From contig QOAX01000310.1 of assembly GCA_003972865.1 (NCBI GenBank), positions 1 through 27,298 on the forward strand: a stretch of 27,298 nucleotides of DNA. Reading direction: 5' to 3'. Position numbers and translations under genes: made by a program. The stretch comes from Verrucomicrobiota bacterium (lineage in GTDB: Bacteria > Verrucomicrobiota > Verrucomicrobiia > Limisphaerales > UBA1096). Each line of letters begins with the position of its first letter. Position 1 is the stretch's first letter. Under the pieces are notes generated by a model. It was not told the origin of the DNA. It was given only the letters and a program-made list of their open reading frames with translations, and did no database searches. Below are positions 1-8,700 of this stretch, piece by piece.

Positions 1-425
1 GCATTGCCAAGATGCCATTTACCAAAGATTCCCGTACGGTAGCCCTTTGCCTTGAGGGCTTCCGCCAAGGTGGTCTCCTCCAAAGGCAAAGCCTGAAGCT
101 TCTCGGCGCTGAGGAAACGTTGGAAATCAAATTCCCGGCGGCCCGAGAGCCAATCGGTAAGGTCCAGTCGACCCGGGTACTTGCCGGTCATGATGCTTGC
201 TCGCGTGGGCGAACAGACGTGGCAGGCCGCGTAGGCGTTCGTAAAGCGAACCCCCTGCTTGGCGAAGCGATCGATGTTCGGCGTCTCGTAGAAGGAACTG
301 CCAAAGCAGGCGACGTCCCGCCAGCCCATGTCGTCGACCAGAAAAAAAACCACATTGGGATGCACCGCCGTGCTTGACTGCACCAAACCAAGCGTAAAAC
401 AAAAGGTAGTAAAAAATAGCCTCAT
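1..425 (-). CDS. Sulfatase, N-terminal part (cut by window edge)
   Basis: This is the first 141 codons of an exported type I sulfatase that runs off the left edge, so no stop codon is visible. The start is the ATG at 425. Residues 1-20 form a signal peptide ending near SSTA. The metal-binding start of the fold, VVFFLVDDMGW, is at about residues 25-35. The formylglycine site C71-S-P-T-R75 carries the Cys converted to the catalytic aldehyde, and GKWHLG follows at the cut end. It would hydrolyse sulfate esters in the periplasm or outside the cell; the substrate cannot be told. The next sulfatase upstream on the same strand ends 55 bases away, so the two may be co-transcribed. Because it is incomplete, the C-terminal half could hold anything. 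Confidence 0.9.
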   Translation of the reverse strand, partial: MRLFFTTFCFTLGLVQSSTAVHPNVVFFLVDDMGWRDVACFGSSFYETPNIDRFAKQGVRFTNAYAACHVCSPTRASIMTGKYPGRLDLTDWLSGRREFDFQRFLSAEKLQALPLEETTLAEALKAKGYRTGIFGKWHLGN

Positions 426-480
426 CACGGAAGGCGGAATAGTGCCTAAACCCCAAACCGGTGGCAATGCCACAGGCAAG

Positions 481-1977
481 TCAACGGCGTGAGCGAGTCT
501 TCGGAGAGGGATGCTTGGACAGGATTTTTTTCAATTTTTCGGCGATCCTTGGCTTGGCAGCGTGGTGGTTTTGGGTTTCCCACGGGTCGGTCTTGTAGTC
601 GTACAACTCGTATTCAACTTCGGCCTTCGAGCCGCTGTGGTTCTTCCACTCGACCAGCCTGTAACGCTGCGTGCGGATGGCACGCCCCAGCTTTTTCCCG
701 CGCGGGTAGGCGTGAAAGGCGTGGTCACGGACGCGCGCGTTCGGGTTCTTCAACACCGGCACGAGGCTGACGCCGTCAATCGGCTGCGGACCTTTCGACG
801 CTGGCAACCCGGCCAACTCTGACAGCGTGGGGAAAATATCCACCGTCTCCGCGAGTTGGCTGGTGACACTGCCCGGCTTTGCCAGGCCAGGCGCGACAAT
901 GATAATCGGGATGCGGTTGGCCTGCTCAAAGTTGGTGTGCTTGGTCCAGATGCTTAAGTCGCCCAGATGCCAACCGTGATCACCCCACAAGACAACGATG
1001 GTATCCTTGGCCAAGCCCAGTTCCTCGAGTGCCCTTGTCACTTTGCCAATCTGCGCATCCACATAGGTGGTGCTCGCATAGTAGCCGTGGATGAGCTTGC
1101 GGGTGAGTTCTTCATCAATCTCGCCATTGGACGGGACCGGCTTGAATGCCGCGATCTCGCCGCCGCGCTTGAGGGCGACTTTCGGCGCATCTTTCGGGAA
1201 CGCCTTGTTCACCGGCATCGGCAGCTTGGCTGGATCGTGCATGTCCCAATATTTCTTTGGCGCTGAGAAAGGCAGGTGCGGCCGCACAAAACCGGCGGTG
1301 ATGAAGAACGGTGTGTCATCCTTGGCCAACCGCTGCTTTGCAGCCTTAAGGCGCTTGACAGTTTCATCGGCAACACGCCCGTCGGCGTAGTCAGTGTCGT
1401 TTGCCATCGGCGACTCGTACGCCGCGCCGCGAGGCAGCGAACGGATTTGGCCAAGTTTCTGGTTCGTGAACAGCGCCTCCTCGCGAGTAAGCTTGCCACC
1501 GTCGGTGCTCTCAGGATCGAGGTACTCGATCACCTTGTCATGAAAATGCGGGACGCTGAACGACTCGGGATCGCCCTGGTTGCCATGGCCAATGTGGAAC
1601 ACTTTGCCAAGCGACTCGGTTCGGTAGCCATGTTTGGCGAAATGCTGCGGCATCGTGACGGCGCCGGGATAGGCCTTACGCAAATGGCTGCCAAGCCCGT
1701 ACAGGCCGGTTGATGTCGAATGCGACCCAAGCATCAGCGTAAACCGCGACGGCGCGCAGACCGCCTGGTTGCAGTACGCCATGTCGAACCGCATGCCGCG
1801 CCTAGCCAAGGCGTCCATGTTTGGGGTTATCGCCGCATTGTCGCCGTAGCACCCCATCGCCGGTTTCAAGTCGTCGACGAGGATCAGCAGCACGTTGGGC
1901 GTTTCCGCCGCCTGGGTCGCGGCGAGGCCAAGCGCAGTGAACAACGCAATGACCAAGCTCCGTTTTGTTCGTTCCAT
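481..1977 (-). CDS. Iduronate-2-sulfatase-like sulfatase
   Basis: A complete 498-aa type I sulfatase with signal peptide (residues 1-24, cut near TQAAE), the metal site VLLILVDDLKP, and the formylglycine motif C74-A-P-S-R78. The C-A-P-S-R variant and the downstream run AYCNQAVC are characteristic of the iduronate-2-sulfatase branch. GKVFHIG replaces the usual GKWHLG, which also fits that branch. VVLWGDHGWHLG near residue 335 supplies further metal and active-site residues. The family removes sulfate esters from glycans; bacterial members act on many sulfated polysaccharides besides iduronate, so the substrate is uncertain. It diverges from the nitroreductase gene across an 88-base spacer. It carries three TTGGCCAA palindromes (1007, 1322, 1447), read as LAK, LAK and LGQ. 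Confidence 0.93.
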   Translation of the reverse strand: MERTKRSLVIALFTALGLAATQAAETPNVLLILVDDLKPAMGCYGDNAAITPNMDALARRGMRFDMAYCNQAVCAPSRFTLMLGSHSTSTGLYGLGSHLRKAYPGAVTMPQHFAKHGYRTESLGKVFHIGHGNQGDPESFSVPHFHDKVIEYLDPESTDGGKLTREEALFTNQKLGQIRSLPRGAAYESPMANDTDYADGRVADETVKRLKAAKQRLAKDDTPFFITAGFVRPHLPFSAPKKYWDMHDPAKLPMPVNKAFPKDAPKVALKRGGEIAAFKPVPSNGEIDEELTRKLIHGYYASTTYVDAQIGKVTRALEELGLAKDTIVVLWGDHGWHLGDLSIWTKHTNFEQANRIPIIIVAPGLAKPGSVTSQLAETVDIFPTLSELAGLPASKGPQPIDGVSLVPVLKNPNARVRDHAFHAYPRGKKLGRAIRTQRYRLVEWKNHSGSKAEVEYELYDYKTDPWETQNHHAAKPRIAEKLKKILSKHPSPKTRSRR

Positions 1978-1990
1978 TTGCCGGGTGCCA

Positions 1991-2002
1991 ACAATCGATT
2001 GT
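1991..2002. promoter_or_regulatory. Palindrome in divergent spacer (possible operator)
   Basis: The 88-base spacer between the divergent sulfatase (start 1977) and nitroreductase (start 2066) contains a perfect 12-base palindrome, ACAATCGATTGT, 14 bases upstream of the sulfatase start. Its position suits a dimeric regulator, but no regulator is encoded nearby and no clear -35/-10 pair was recognised. It could be chance. Confidence 0.25.
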
Positions 2003-2065
2003 GGTGTGGACGCGCAGTTGCTAGGCTGCCGCTTTCAATCAAGTCACAAGAAGTTGGAATAGCCA

Positions 2066-2731
2066 ATGGAAGTCACAGAGGCAATTCGAAACCGCAAGTC
2101 CACTCGGGCATTTCTGGACAAACCAGTGCCTGATGAAGTCATCACCACTGTTTTGGAGTGCGCCCGTTGGGCGCCATCGGGAGTCAACAGCCAGCCTTGG
2201 CAGGTTGCCGTCGTCACCGGCGAAACCAAGCGACAACTCGGCAATGCCTTGGCCAAGCAGCGCGCCGACGGCGAAACACCCCGGCAGGATTACAACTACT
2301 ACCCGACTCAGATCGAGGAACCGTACATCGCCCGCAAGCGCGCCTGCGGTCATGCCCTCTACTCCGCGTTGGGCATCGAACGCAACGACATCGAAACGAG
2401 AAAGGCACAGTGGATGAAAAATTACCACGGCTTCGGCGCACCGGTTGCCCTGCTCTTTTTCATCGACGCAATCCTCGAGAAAGGCTCTTGGGTGGACATG
2501 GGCATGTTCATCCAAAACGTTATGCTCGCGGCTCGCGGCTTTGGCCTGGAGACCTGCCCTCAAGCCGCCCTGGCGGAGTATCCCGATGTTATTCGAAACA
2601 TTCTCAATATTCCTGATTCGAAGAAACTGATTTGTGGCATGGCACTTGGCTACGCCGACTACGACGATCCATCCTATCAATATCGAACCGAGCGTGAGCC
2701 GGTAGAAAATTTCACCCAATGTTATTCCTGA
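2066..2731 (+). CDS. Nitroreductase family protein
   Basis: This 221-aa cytoplasmic protein has the hallmarks of an FMN-dependent nitroreductase. The N-terminal RKSTR (residues 10-14) and PSGVNSQPW (about 37-45) contact FMN and phosphate in the family. The C-terminal stretch WVDMGMFIQNVMLAARGFGLE is the usual dimer and FMN-binding helix, and GMALGYAD closes the fold. Length is normal for the family. Members use NAD(P)H to reduce nitro compounds, quinones or other small molecules, and the substrate cannot be predicted. The start at 2066 is an ATG with no obvious Shine-Dalgarno. It is the first gene of a tight plus-strand run; its stop overlaps the next start by 13 bases. One TTGGCCAA lies at 2249, read as LAK. 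Confidence 0.9.
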   Translation: MEVTEAIRNRKSTRAFLDKPVPDEVITTVLECARWAPSGVNSQPWQVAVVTGETKRQLGNALAKQRADGETPRQDYNYYPTQIEEPYIARKRACGHALYSALGIERNDIETRKAQWMKNYHGFGAPVALLFFIDAILEKGSWVDMGMFIQNVMLAARGFGLETCPQAALAEYPDVIRNILNIPDSKKLICGMALGYADYDDPSYQYRTEREPVENFTQCYS

Positions 2732-5700
2732 ACCAACCATCTGCACACCGTCGCATCGCCCAACTCACTAGCGCCCTGTCGCTGCTCGCGCTGCCAACGA
2801 TTTCGCTCTTCGGGCAAAATCCATTATCGGTTTCCAAGCCGGAAAAAGACAGCTCCGTCGAGGCTCAACTCGAGTCGTTCACCATTGATCCGAGGCTAGA
2901 GATCAAGTTGTTCGCCGACGAGACGATGGGCATCTCCAATCCGATCTGTTTTCGTTGGGACGCACATGGCCGGCTTTGGGTGCTTTGCACCTGGGCGTAT
3001 CCTCAACTCAAACCAGGCGAACCGCCCAACGACAAAATTCTCATCCTTGAAGATACCAATGCCGACGGTCACGCCGACAAGATCATCACCTATGCCGACG
3101 GGTTGAACATGCCAACCGGTTTTGCGCTTGGCCACGGTGGCGCCTACATCGGGAACAGCCGCGATTTGATTCACGTTCGCGACACCGACGACGATGACCG
3201 AGCTGATGCAAGAGAAATCATCTTCACCGGCTTCGGCACCGGTGACACGCATCAAAACATCAACTCCTTCGCCTGGAGCCCCGGCGGAGAATTGTATTTC
3301 AGCCAAGGCCTCCATTGTTTTTCCCGAGTGCAGACTCCCTGGGGCATTCGCCGACTCGATGAACACGGCTCGTGGCGGCTCCGCCCTCTGCGCCGCCAAC
3401 TTCACGCCCATCGCCGCACTTCCGGCGGTGGCAACCCGTGGGGGTTCGCCTTTGGCGATTGGGGCGAGCCATTCATCAAGAGCAACGACAACACCATCAG
3501 CGAACTCCTGCCCGGCCTGGTTTCCACCGAATATATCTCTGGCGGCTATTGGGGCGGTGCCATGCAGATAGGCGGTACCAAGATTAAATCGATGATCATT
3601 GAGATCGTCGACTCACCACACATGCCCGATGATTTTCAAGGCGACTTCATTATCGCCGGGTACTTCGCCCGCAACGTCGCTCGTCTTCGCCCAAGCGTCG
3701 ACGGTGCCGGTCACAAGCTTGAAACACTCGAGCCCATCCTCACCTCATCCCACAACGCGTTCCGTCCCGTCGACGCCAGCATTGGTCCCGACGGTTCACT
3801 CTACATCGCCGACTGGTTCAACCCCATCATCGGGCACTACCAGGCCTCATTTCGTCATCCAGATCGGGACAAGGATCATGGCCGCATCTGGCGCATCACC
3901 GCAAAGGGACGACCCCTGGCAAAGGTTCCTCAGTTGGCAAAAATGAACGCTAGCCAACTTGCGGAACAACTCGCTGCCCCTCGTCGCTGGACACGCCAAC
4001 AAGCCAAGCTGCGCCTTATGGATTTACCCAAGGCTGACGCCACGGCCGCCACTCAGAAATGGATTGATGGCCTGAAACCCAGCGATCCCGACTTGGAACA
4101 CAAACTCTACGAAGCCATCGGCGTATTTGAATCGCACGAAGTCATCAACCGCCGGTTGCTTGACCGCCTGCTCGACGCAAAAGATTACCGCGCCCGTGCC
4201 TACGCCACCCGCGTTGCCGGTCGGTGGCACGATCGCCTGGATGACCCGCTCGCCATTCTCGGCCGAAGAGCACGCGACGAACACATCAGAGTGCGACTCG
4301 AGGCAGTCGTCGCTGCCAGCGATGTCCGCCAACCGAAATCCATCTTGGTCGCCGCACACGCCGGTGCCAACGACAGCGATCGCTTCGTGAAGTTTGCTTT
4401 CAACCAAACCGTGCATGCCCTCGCCAATCACTGGCGCCCTGCCCTTCTATCGGGAGACCTAACGTTTGCAAACACCGACCATCTGCAGGCCGTGCTGAAA
4501 GTTTACGGAGGCAACGATGTCGCAGGAGTTGTGCGCCAACAAATCGACAACCCCAAACTTCCTGTCAAACAGCGGCAAGCCCTGTTTGCGCTACTTGCTC
4601 AGACTGGCAATACCACTGATGCACAATTGATATTGAAAAGCGCGAACACTCTACCTGATGTTTTGGACGCTCTCTCTGGATCCGTTCAAAAACGCAACCT
4701 CCAACCCCCGCCAAATGCCGAAAAGCAACTTTTCGCTGCCACCCGAAATCGAAACGGACTCGTTCGTGCCAAGGCAATCCAACTCGCCGGGCTCTGGAAA
4801 ATTAACTCATTCAAGGATTACATCGTCACCGAAGCAACCGACCAAAATGAACCGGCCAACGTTCGCTTGGCAGCCACCGAAGCACTTGCCCAATTGGGCG
4901 GTGACAAGGCCATCGAGTCTCTCGACCGCCTGGCCGTTTTAACGGAACCGGCATCCGTTCGTGCCGCCGCCATTTCCGGCTTGGCCAAGCTTGATCTGCC
5001 GAAGGCCGCCAAACATTCCGCAGAACTATTGACCAAGGTGAACGAAATTGAACTTGGCTCCATCCTGGCCGCGATCCTTAAACGCAACGAAGGCGCCGAT
5101 GCCCTTGCAGGTGCGCTTAACCAGACAAAGGTTTCACCCGACAGAGCCAAGCTAATTCGCCGCTGGCTCAACGCCGCGGGCCGCAGCGACAACAGGCTGA
5201 TCGCCGCTGTCGACCGAGCACTTGGCCAACAAGTTGCCATGCCAACTTACAGCCCTGAGCTTGTTGCCACACTTGCAAGGGAAGCACTCGAACGCGGCGA
5301 CGTAGTGAATGGCCGAAAAGTTTTCCAGCTGCCACTGGCAAGCTGCACTGCCTGCCACTCCGTTGATGGAATCAAAGGCGCCACTACAACCGTCAAAGGC
5401 CCGAACCTCACCGCGGTGGCCGCTGGTCTGCCGTTGGATTTACTGGTTGAAAGTGTGCTATGGCCCGATCGGCAAATCAAGGAGGGTTATGAGGCAACCA
5501 CGGTGGTGACGAAGGATGGTCAAGTATTCAGCGGATTTCTTCATAACGTGGACAAAAACGAACTGAGCATCCGCGATTTGACCACAGACAAAATCATCAC
5601 CGTCCAGACAAGGAATATACAGCAACACACCAAGGGCGGCACCGTGATGCCGCCGGGCCTCACCGCCACTCTCACGCACACGGAGTTGCTCGATCTCATC

Positions 5701-5742
5701 AAGTATCTTTCCACATTGAAGACAACCGGCCAACCGAAGTGA
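2719..5742 (+). CDS. PVC-type haem-binding protein with beta-propeller and HEAT repeats
   Basis: A 1007-aa exported protein of the large PVC 'membrane-bound dehydrogenase / putative haem-binding' type (TIGR02604 plus TIGR02603 as I recognise them). A signal peptide covers about residues 10-33. A six-bladed propeller resembling quinoprotein dehydrogenases follows (about 45-400), with calcium-type DTNADGHAD and DTDDDDRAD loops. Alpha-helical HEAT-like repeats run to about 830. A c-type cytochrome domain comes last, with haem site C876-T-A-C879-H880 and the family signature EGYEATTVVTKDGQVFSGF. The likely role is periplasmic oxidation of a carbohydrate or related compound with electrons passed to the haem; the substrate is unknown. 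The ATG at 2719 overlaps the nitroreductase end by 13 bases. TTGGCCAA occurs at 4981 and 5222. The next gene is a paralogue fused to a sulfatase. Confidence 0.9.
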   Translation: MLFLNQPSAHRRIAQLTSALSLLALPTISLFGQNPLSVSKPEKDSSVEAQLESFTIDPRLEIKLFADETMGISNPICFRWDAHGRLWVLCTWAYPQLKPGEPPNDKILILEDTNADGHADKIITYADGLNMPTGFALGHGGAYIGNSRDLIHVRDTDDDDRADAREIIFTGFGTGDTHQNINSFAWSPGGELYFSQGLHCFSRVQTPWGIRRLDEHGSWRLRPLRRQLHAHRRTSGGGNPWGFAFGDWGEPFIKSNDNTISELLPGLVSTEYISGGYWGGAMQIGGTKIKSMIIEIVDSPHMPDDFQGDFIIAGYFARNVARLRPSVDGAGHKLETLEPILTSSHNAFRPVDASIGPDGSLYIADWFNPIIGHYQASFRHPDRDKDHGRIWRITAKGRPLAKVPQLAKMNASQLAEQLAAPRRWTRQQAKLRLMDLPKADATAATQKWIDGLKPSDPDLEHKLYEAIGVFESHEVINRRLLDRLLDAKDYRARAYATRVAGRWHDRLDDPLAILGRRARDEHIRVRLEAVVAASDVRQPKSILVAAHAGANDSDRFVKFAFNQTVHALANHWRPALLSGDLTFANTDHLQAVLKVYGGNDVAGVVRQQIDNPKLPVKQRQALFALLAQTGNTTDAQLILKSANTLPDVLDALSGSVQKRNLQPPPNAEKQLFAATRNRNGLVRAKAIQLAGLWKINSFKDYIVTEATDQNEPANVRLAATEALAQLGGDKAIESLDRLAVLTEPASVRAAAISGLAKLDLPKAAKHSAELLTKVNEIELGSILAAILKRNEGADALAGALNQTKVSPDRAKLIRRWLNAAGRSDNRLIAAVDRALGQQVAMPTYSPELVATLAREALERGDVVNGRKVFQLPLASCTACHSVDGIKGATTTVKGPNLTAVAAGLPLDLLVESVLWPDRQIKEGYEATTVVTKDGQVFSGFLHNVDKNELSIRDLTTDKIITVQTRNIQQHTKGGTVMPPGLTATLTHTELLDLIKYLSTLKTTGQPK

Positions 5743-5746
5743 CGAA

Positions 5747-8700
5747 TTGAAGATACTGAAAATATTCCTGTGGTGTGTCGCACTTGTTTGCGCGTTGGCG
5801 AGGCCGGATAGCGCCCTGACAGACGAACAGTTCGAAGTGGCCGAGGGCTTGGTTGTTCAGCCATTTGCGATACAGGGGCAGTTGTCCAATCCCGCCAGCA
5901 TCGACGTGGACGACCGCGGGCGTGTGTGGGTGGCCGAGGCGTTCAACTACCGCAAAAAGACCCGCAAGGCGGGGGACCGCATTTTAATTCTTGAGGATAG
6001 TAGCGGCAATGGGCGAGCCGACAAGACAACAGTCTTTTACCAGGATCCTGACATCGATGGCGTGCACGGCGTCTGCGTGCTGGGCAACAAGGCGATTGTT
6101 TCCGCGCCGGACAGGATTCTTTTGCTCACCGACACCGATGGCGATGACAAGGCGGATACGAAGAAATTGCTGTTCACAGGGAAAGTTTTAAATCCGGTTC
6201 ATGGCCAGCATGACCACGCAATTCACGCCGTGATGTTCGGGCCGGACGGACGGCTTTATTTTAACTTCGGCAACTTGAACGCGGGGTTGTGGCAAGCGGA
6301 CGGCACCTTGGTGAGGGACGTTTTCGGAAACCCCGTGAACAACAGCCACAAGCCTTATCAGGAAGGCATGGTCATTCGATGCGAGCTTGATGGCAGCCGC
6401 GTGGAGGTGCTCGGCTACAACTTTCGGAACAACTGGGAGGTGACGGTCGATTCTTTCGGTACCATGTGGCAGTCGGACAATGACAACGGATCGAGCTCCT
6501 GCCGCGTGAATTTCGTGATGGAGTATGGCAACTACGGCTATCGCGATGAACGGACGGGAGCCGACTACCGAAATAAACGCACCAACATGGAAGCCACGAT
6601 GCAACGCCGCATGTGGCACCAAAACGATCCCGGCGTGGTGCCGAACCTGCTGATCACCGGCTCAGGCGCGCCCACCGGCATCCTCGTGTATGAGGGGGAC
6701 CTGTTGCCTGAGCCCTTTCGGGGACAAATGATTCACGCCGAGCCCGGCCGCAACGTCGTGTGGGCGTTTCCAGCGAAGCAGGCCGGCGCAGGTTATTCCG
6801 CCCGCATCGTCGATATTGTCCGTAGCGCGGTAGGCCGCAACTACCGCCCCTCGGACGTGTCCGTGGCGCCGGATGGTTCCCTGTTCATCGCCGACTGGTT
6901 CGATCCCGTGGACTGCTGCCACCGCACCATCAACGACGCGGGCCGAATTTTCCGTGTGGCACCTCCAAAACATGTCTATGCGGTGCCTGCCTATGATTTC
7001 AAAACGCCCGTCGGCGCCGTCAAGGCGTTGCGGAGCCCGAACCTGTCGGCGCGCTACAAGGCGTGGACGACCCTGCTCGGCATGCAGGAGCGCGCCCGGC
7101 CTACTCTGGAAAAGATGGCGACCGACAAGAACCCGCGCTTCCGCGCCCGCGCCCTCTGGGCGTTGGCCGCCATCAAGGAAGGCACTCCAAAGGCCATCGG
7201 GACCGCATTGCGTGATGAATCGGAAAACATTCGCGCCCTCGCACTACGCATCGCCCGCCGTCATCAAGTCCCCCTCGAGCCCTTAGTACGGCAGTTGGTG
7301 CACGATGAGTCCGCCTTGGTTCGCCGCGAGTGCGCAGTCTCCCTGCACCGGCTCACCTCCTCCGAGACCGTTCAACTCTGGGTGGAACTCGCCGCGCAAT
7401 ACGATGGCAAAGACCGTTGGTATCTTGAGGCTCTAGGCATTGGCGAAAAAGGCAAGGAAACCGCCTGCCTCCATGCGTGGCTGAAGAAAACGGGTGCCGA
7501 TTGGACGACCCACGCTAATCGCGATGTCGTATGGCGTTCGCGCGCACCGGAAGCTGCAATGTTGCTCGCCAAATTACTTCTGAACTCTGATGTGCCCGCA
7601 GCGGAGCATCCGCGCCTCCTGCGCGCGCTGGATTTTCATTCGGGCAAGCCAAAGGAAGCCGCGCTGGCCACCCTGCTGCTCAGCGATTCAAAACGCAATC
7701 CGGCGACCTATCTGGAAGCCTTCCAACGCGCCACCCCGGAATTTCTCAAGGCGCATCCCAAGGTGATGAACCAAGTGGAGTCCGTCCTACTCGCCAGCAA
7801 GGGGACGGTCACCTTCGTGGACTTGGTGGCGCGTTTCAATCGAAAGGACATGGTGAAGCACCTCATGGACATGGTGCAGACTGCCCCGAAAAAGGAGCCG
7901 GGCATTCGCGCAGCCCATCAAATCTTCGCGTTCAAGGAAGACCACCGCATTGAGGCCGCCTTGGGCGAGCCAGAGCGAACCACAGCTATAATAAGGGCCC
8001 TTGGTTTCGTAGGCAATAACCAGGCAGTGGCCATGCTGCGGACTGTTACCACTGATGAGGCTCGGCTCGAGGCATCACGACTTTTGGCCATTACGGCCTT
8101 GGGCCGTAGCTCGTCGGGAGCCGGAGCGCTCATGCAATTGGTACAGCAGAAAAAATTGCCAGCCAAATTCATGCCACCGGCGATTCGGAGCCTCGCTTCT
8201 TCTCCCGGCCCGAATACCCGCAGCTTTGCTGCGCAGCAACAAGAGCTTCTCACGCCCACTGGTAAACGTTGGCCGATTGAATTACTGCTGGCAGCCAAGC
8301 CAGACGCTTCCAGGGGCAAGGCCGTGTTTCAAAAAGCCGGCTGTATCGCCTGCCACATCGTGCGGGGCGAAGGACTCGACTTCGGCCCTGAGCTATCGGA
8401 TATCGGCAACAAGCTGAGCTCTGAACAACTTTTTGAAGCGATCCTGAAGCCTAATCAAACCATCAGCTTGGGTTACGAGGGTGTTAACGTTACATTAAAA
8501 GTTGGCACCCAACTCATCGGGTTTGTGACCAGTGAAAGTAAAACCACCCTGAGCCTACGCATCCCGGGTGGCCTGCGTAAAGATGTACTCAAGGCAAATA
8601 TCAAGACTCGCACAGCAATGAAGGCTTCACTTATGCCCGCTGGTCTTGAAGCAACGATCTCACCCCAGGAACTCGCTGATCTTGTCGGTTGGCTTGCCCC

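Noticed and set aside
3330..3440. Suspected double frameshift in the first PVC haem protein near the segment RLRPLRRQLHAHRRTSGGG
   Set aside because: The alternative frames do not read better, and the frame returns directly to the conserved GNPWGFAFGDWGEPF; I see no firm evidence of an error.
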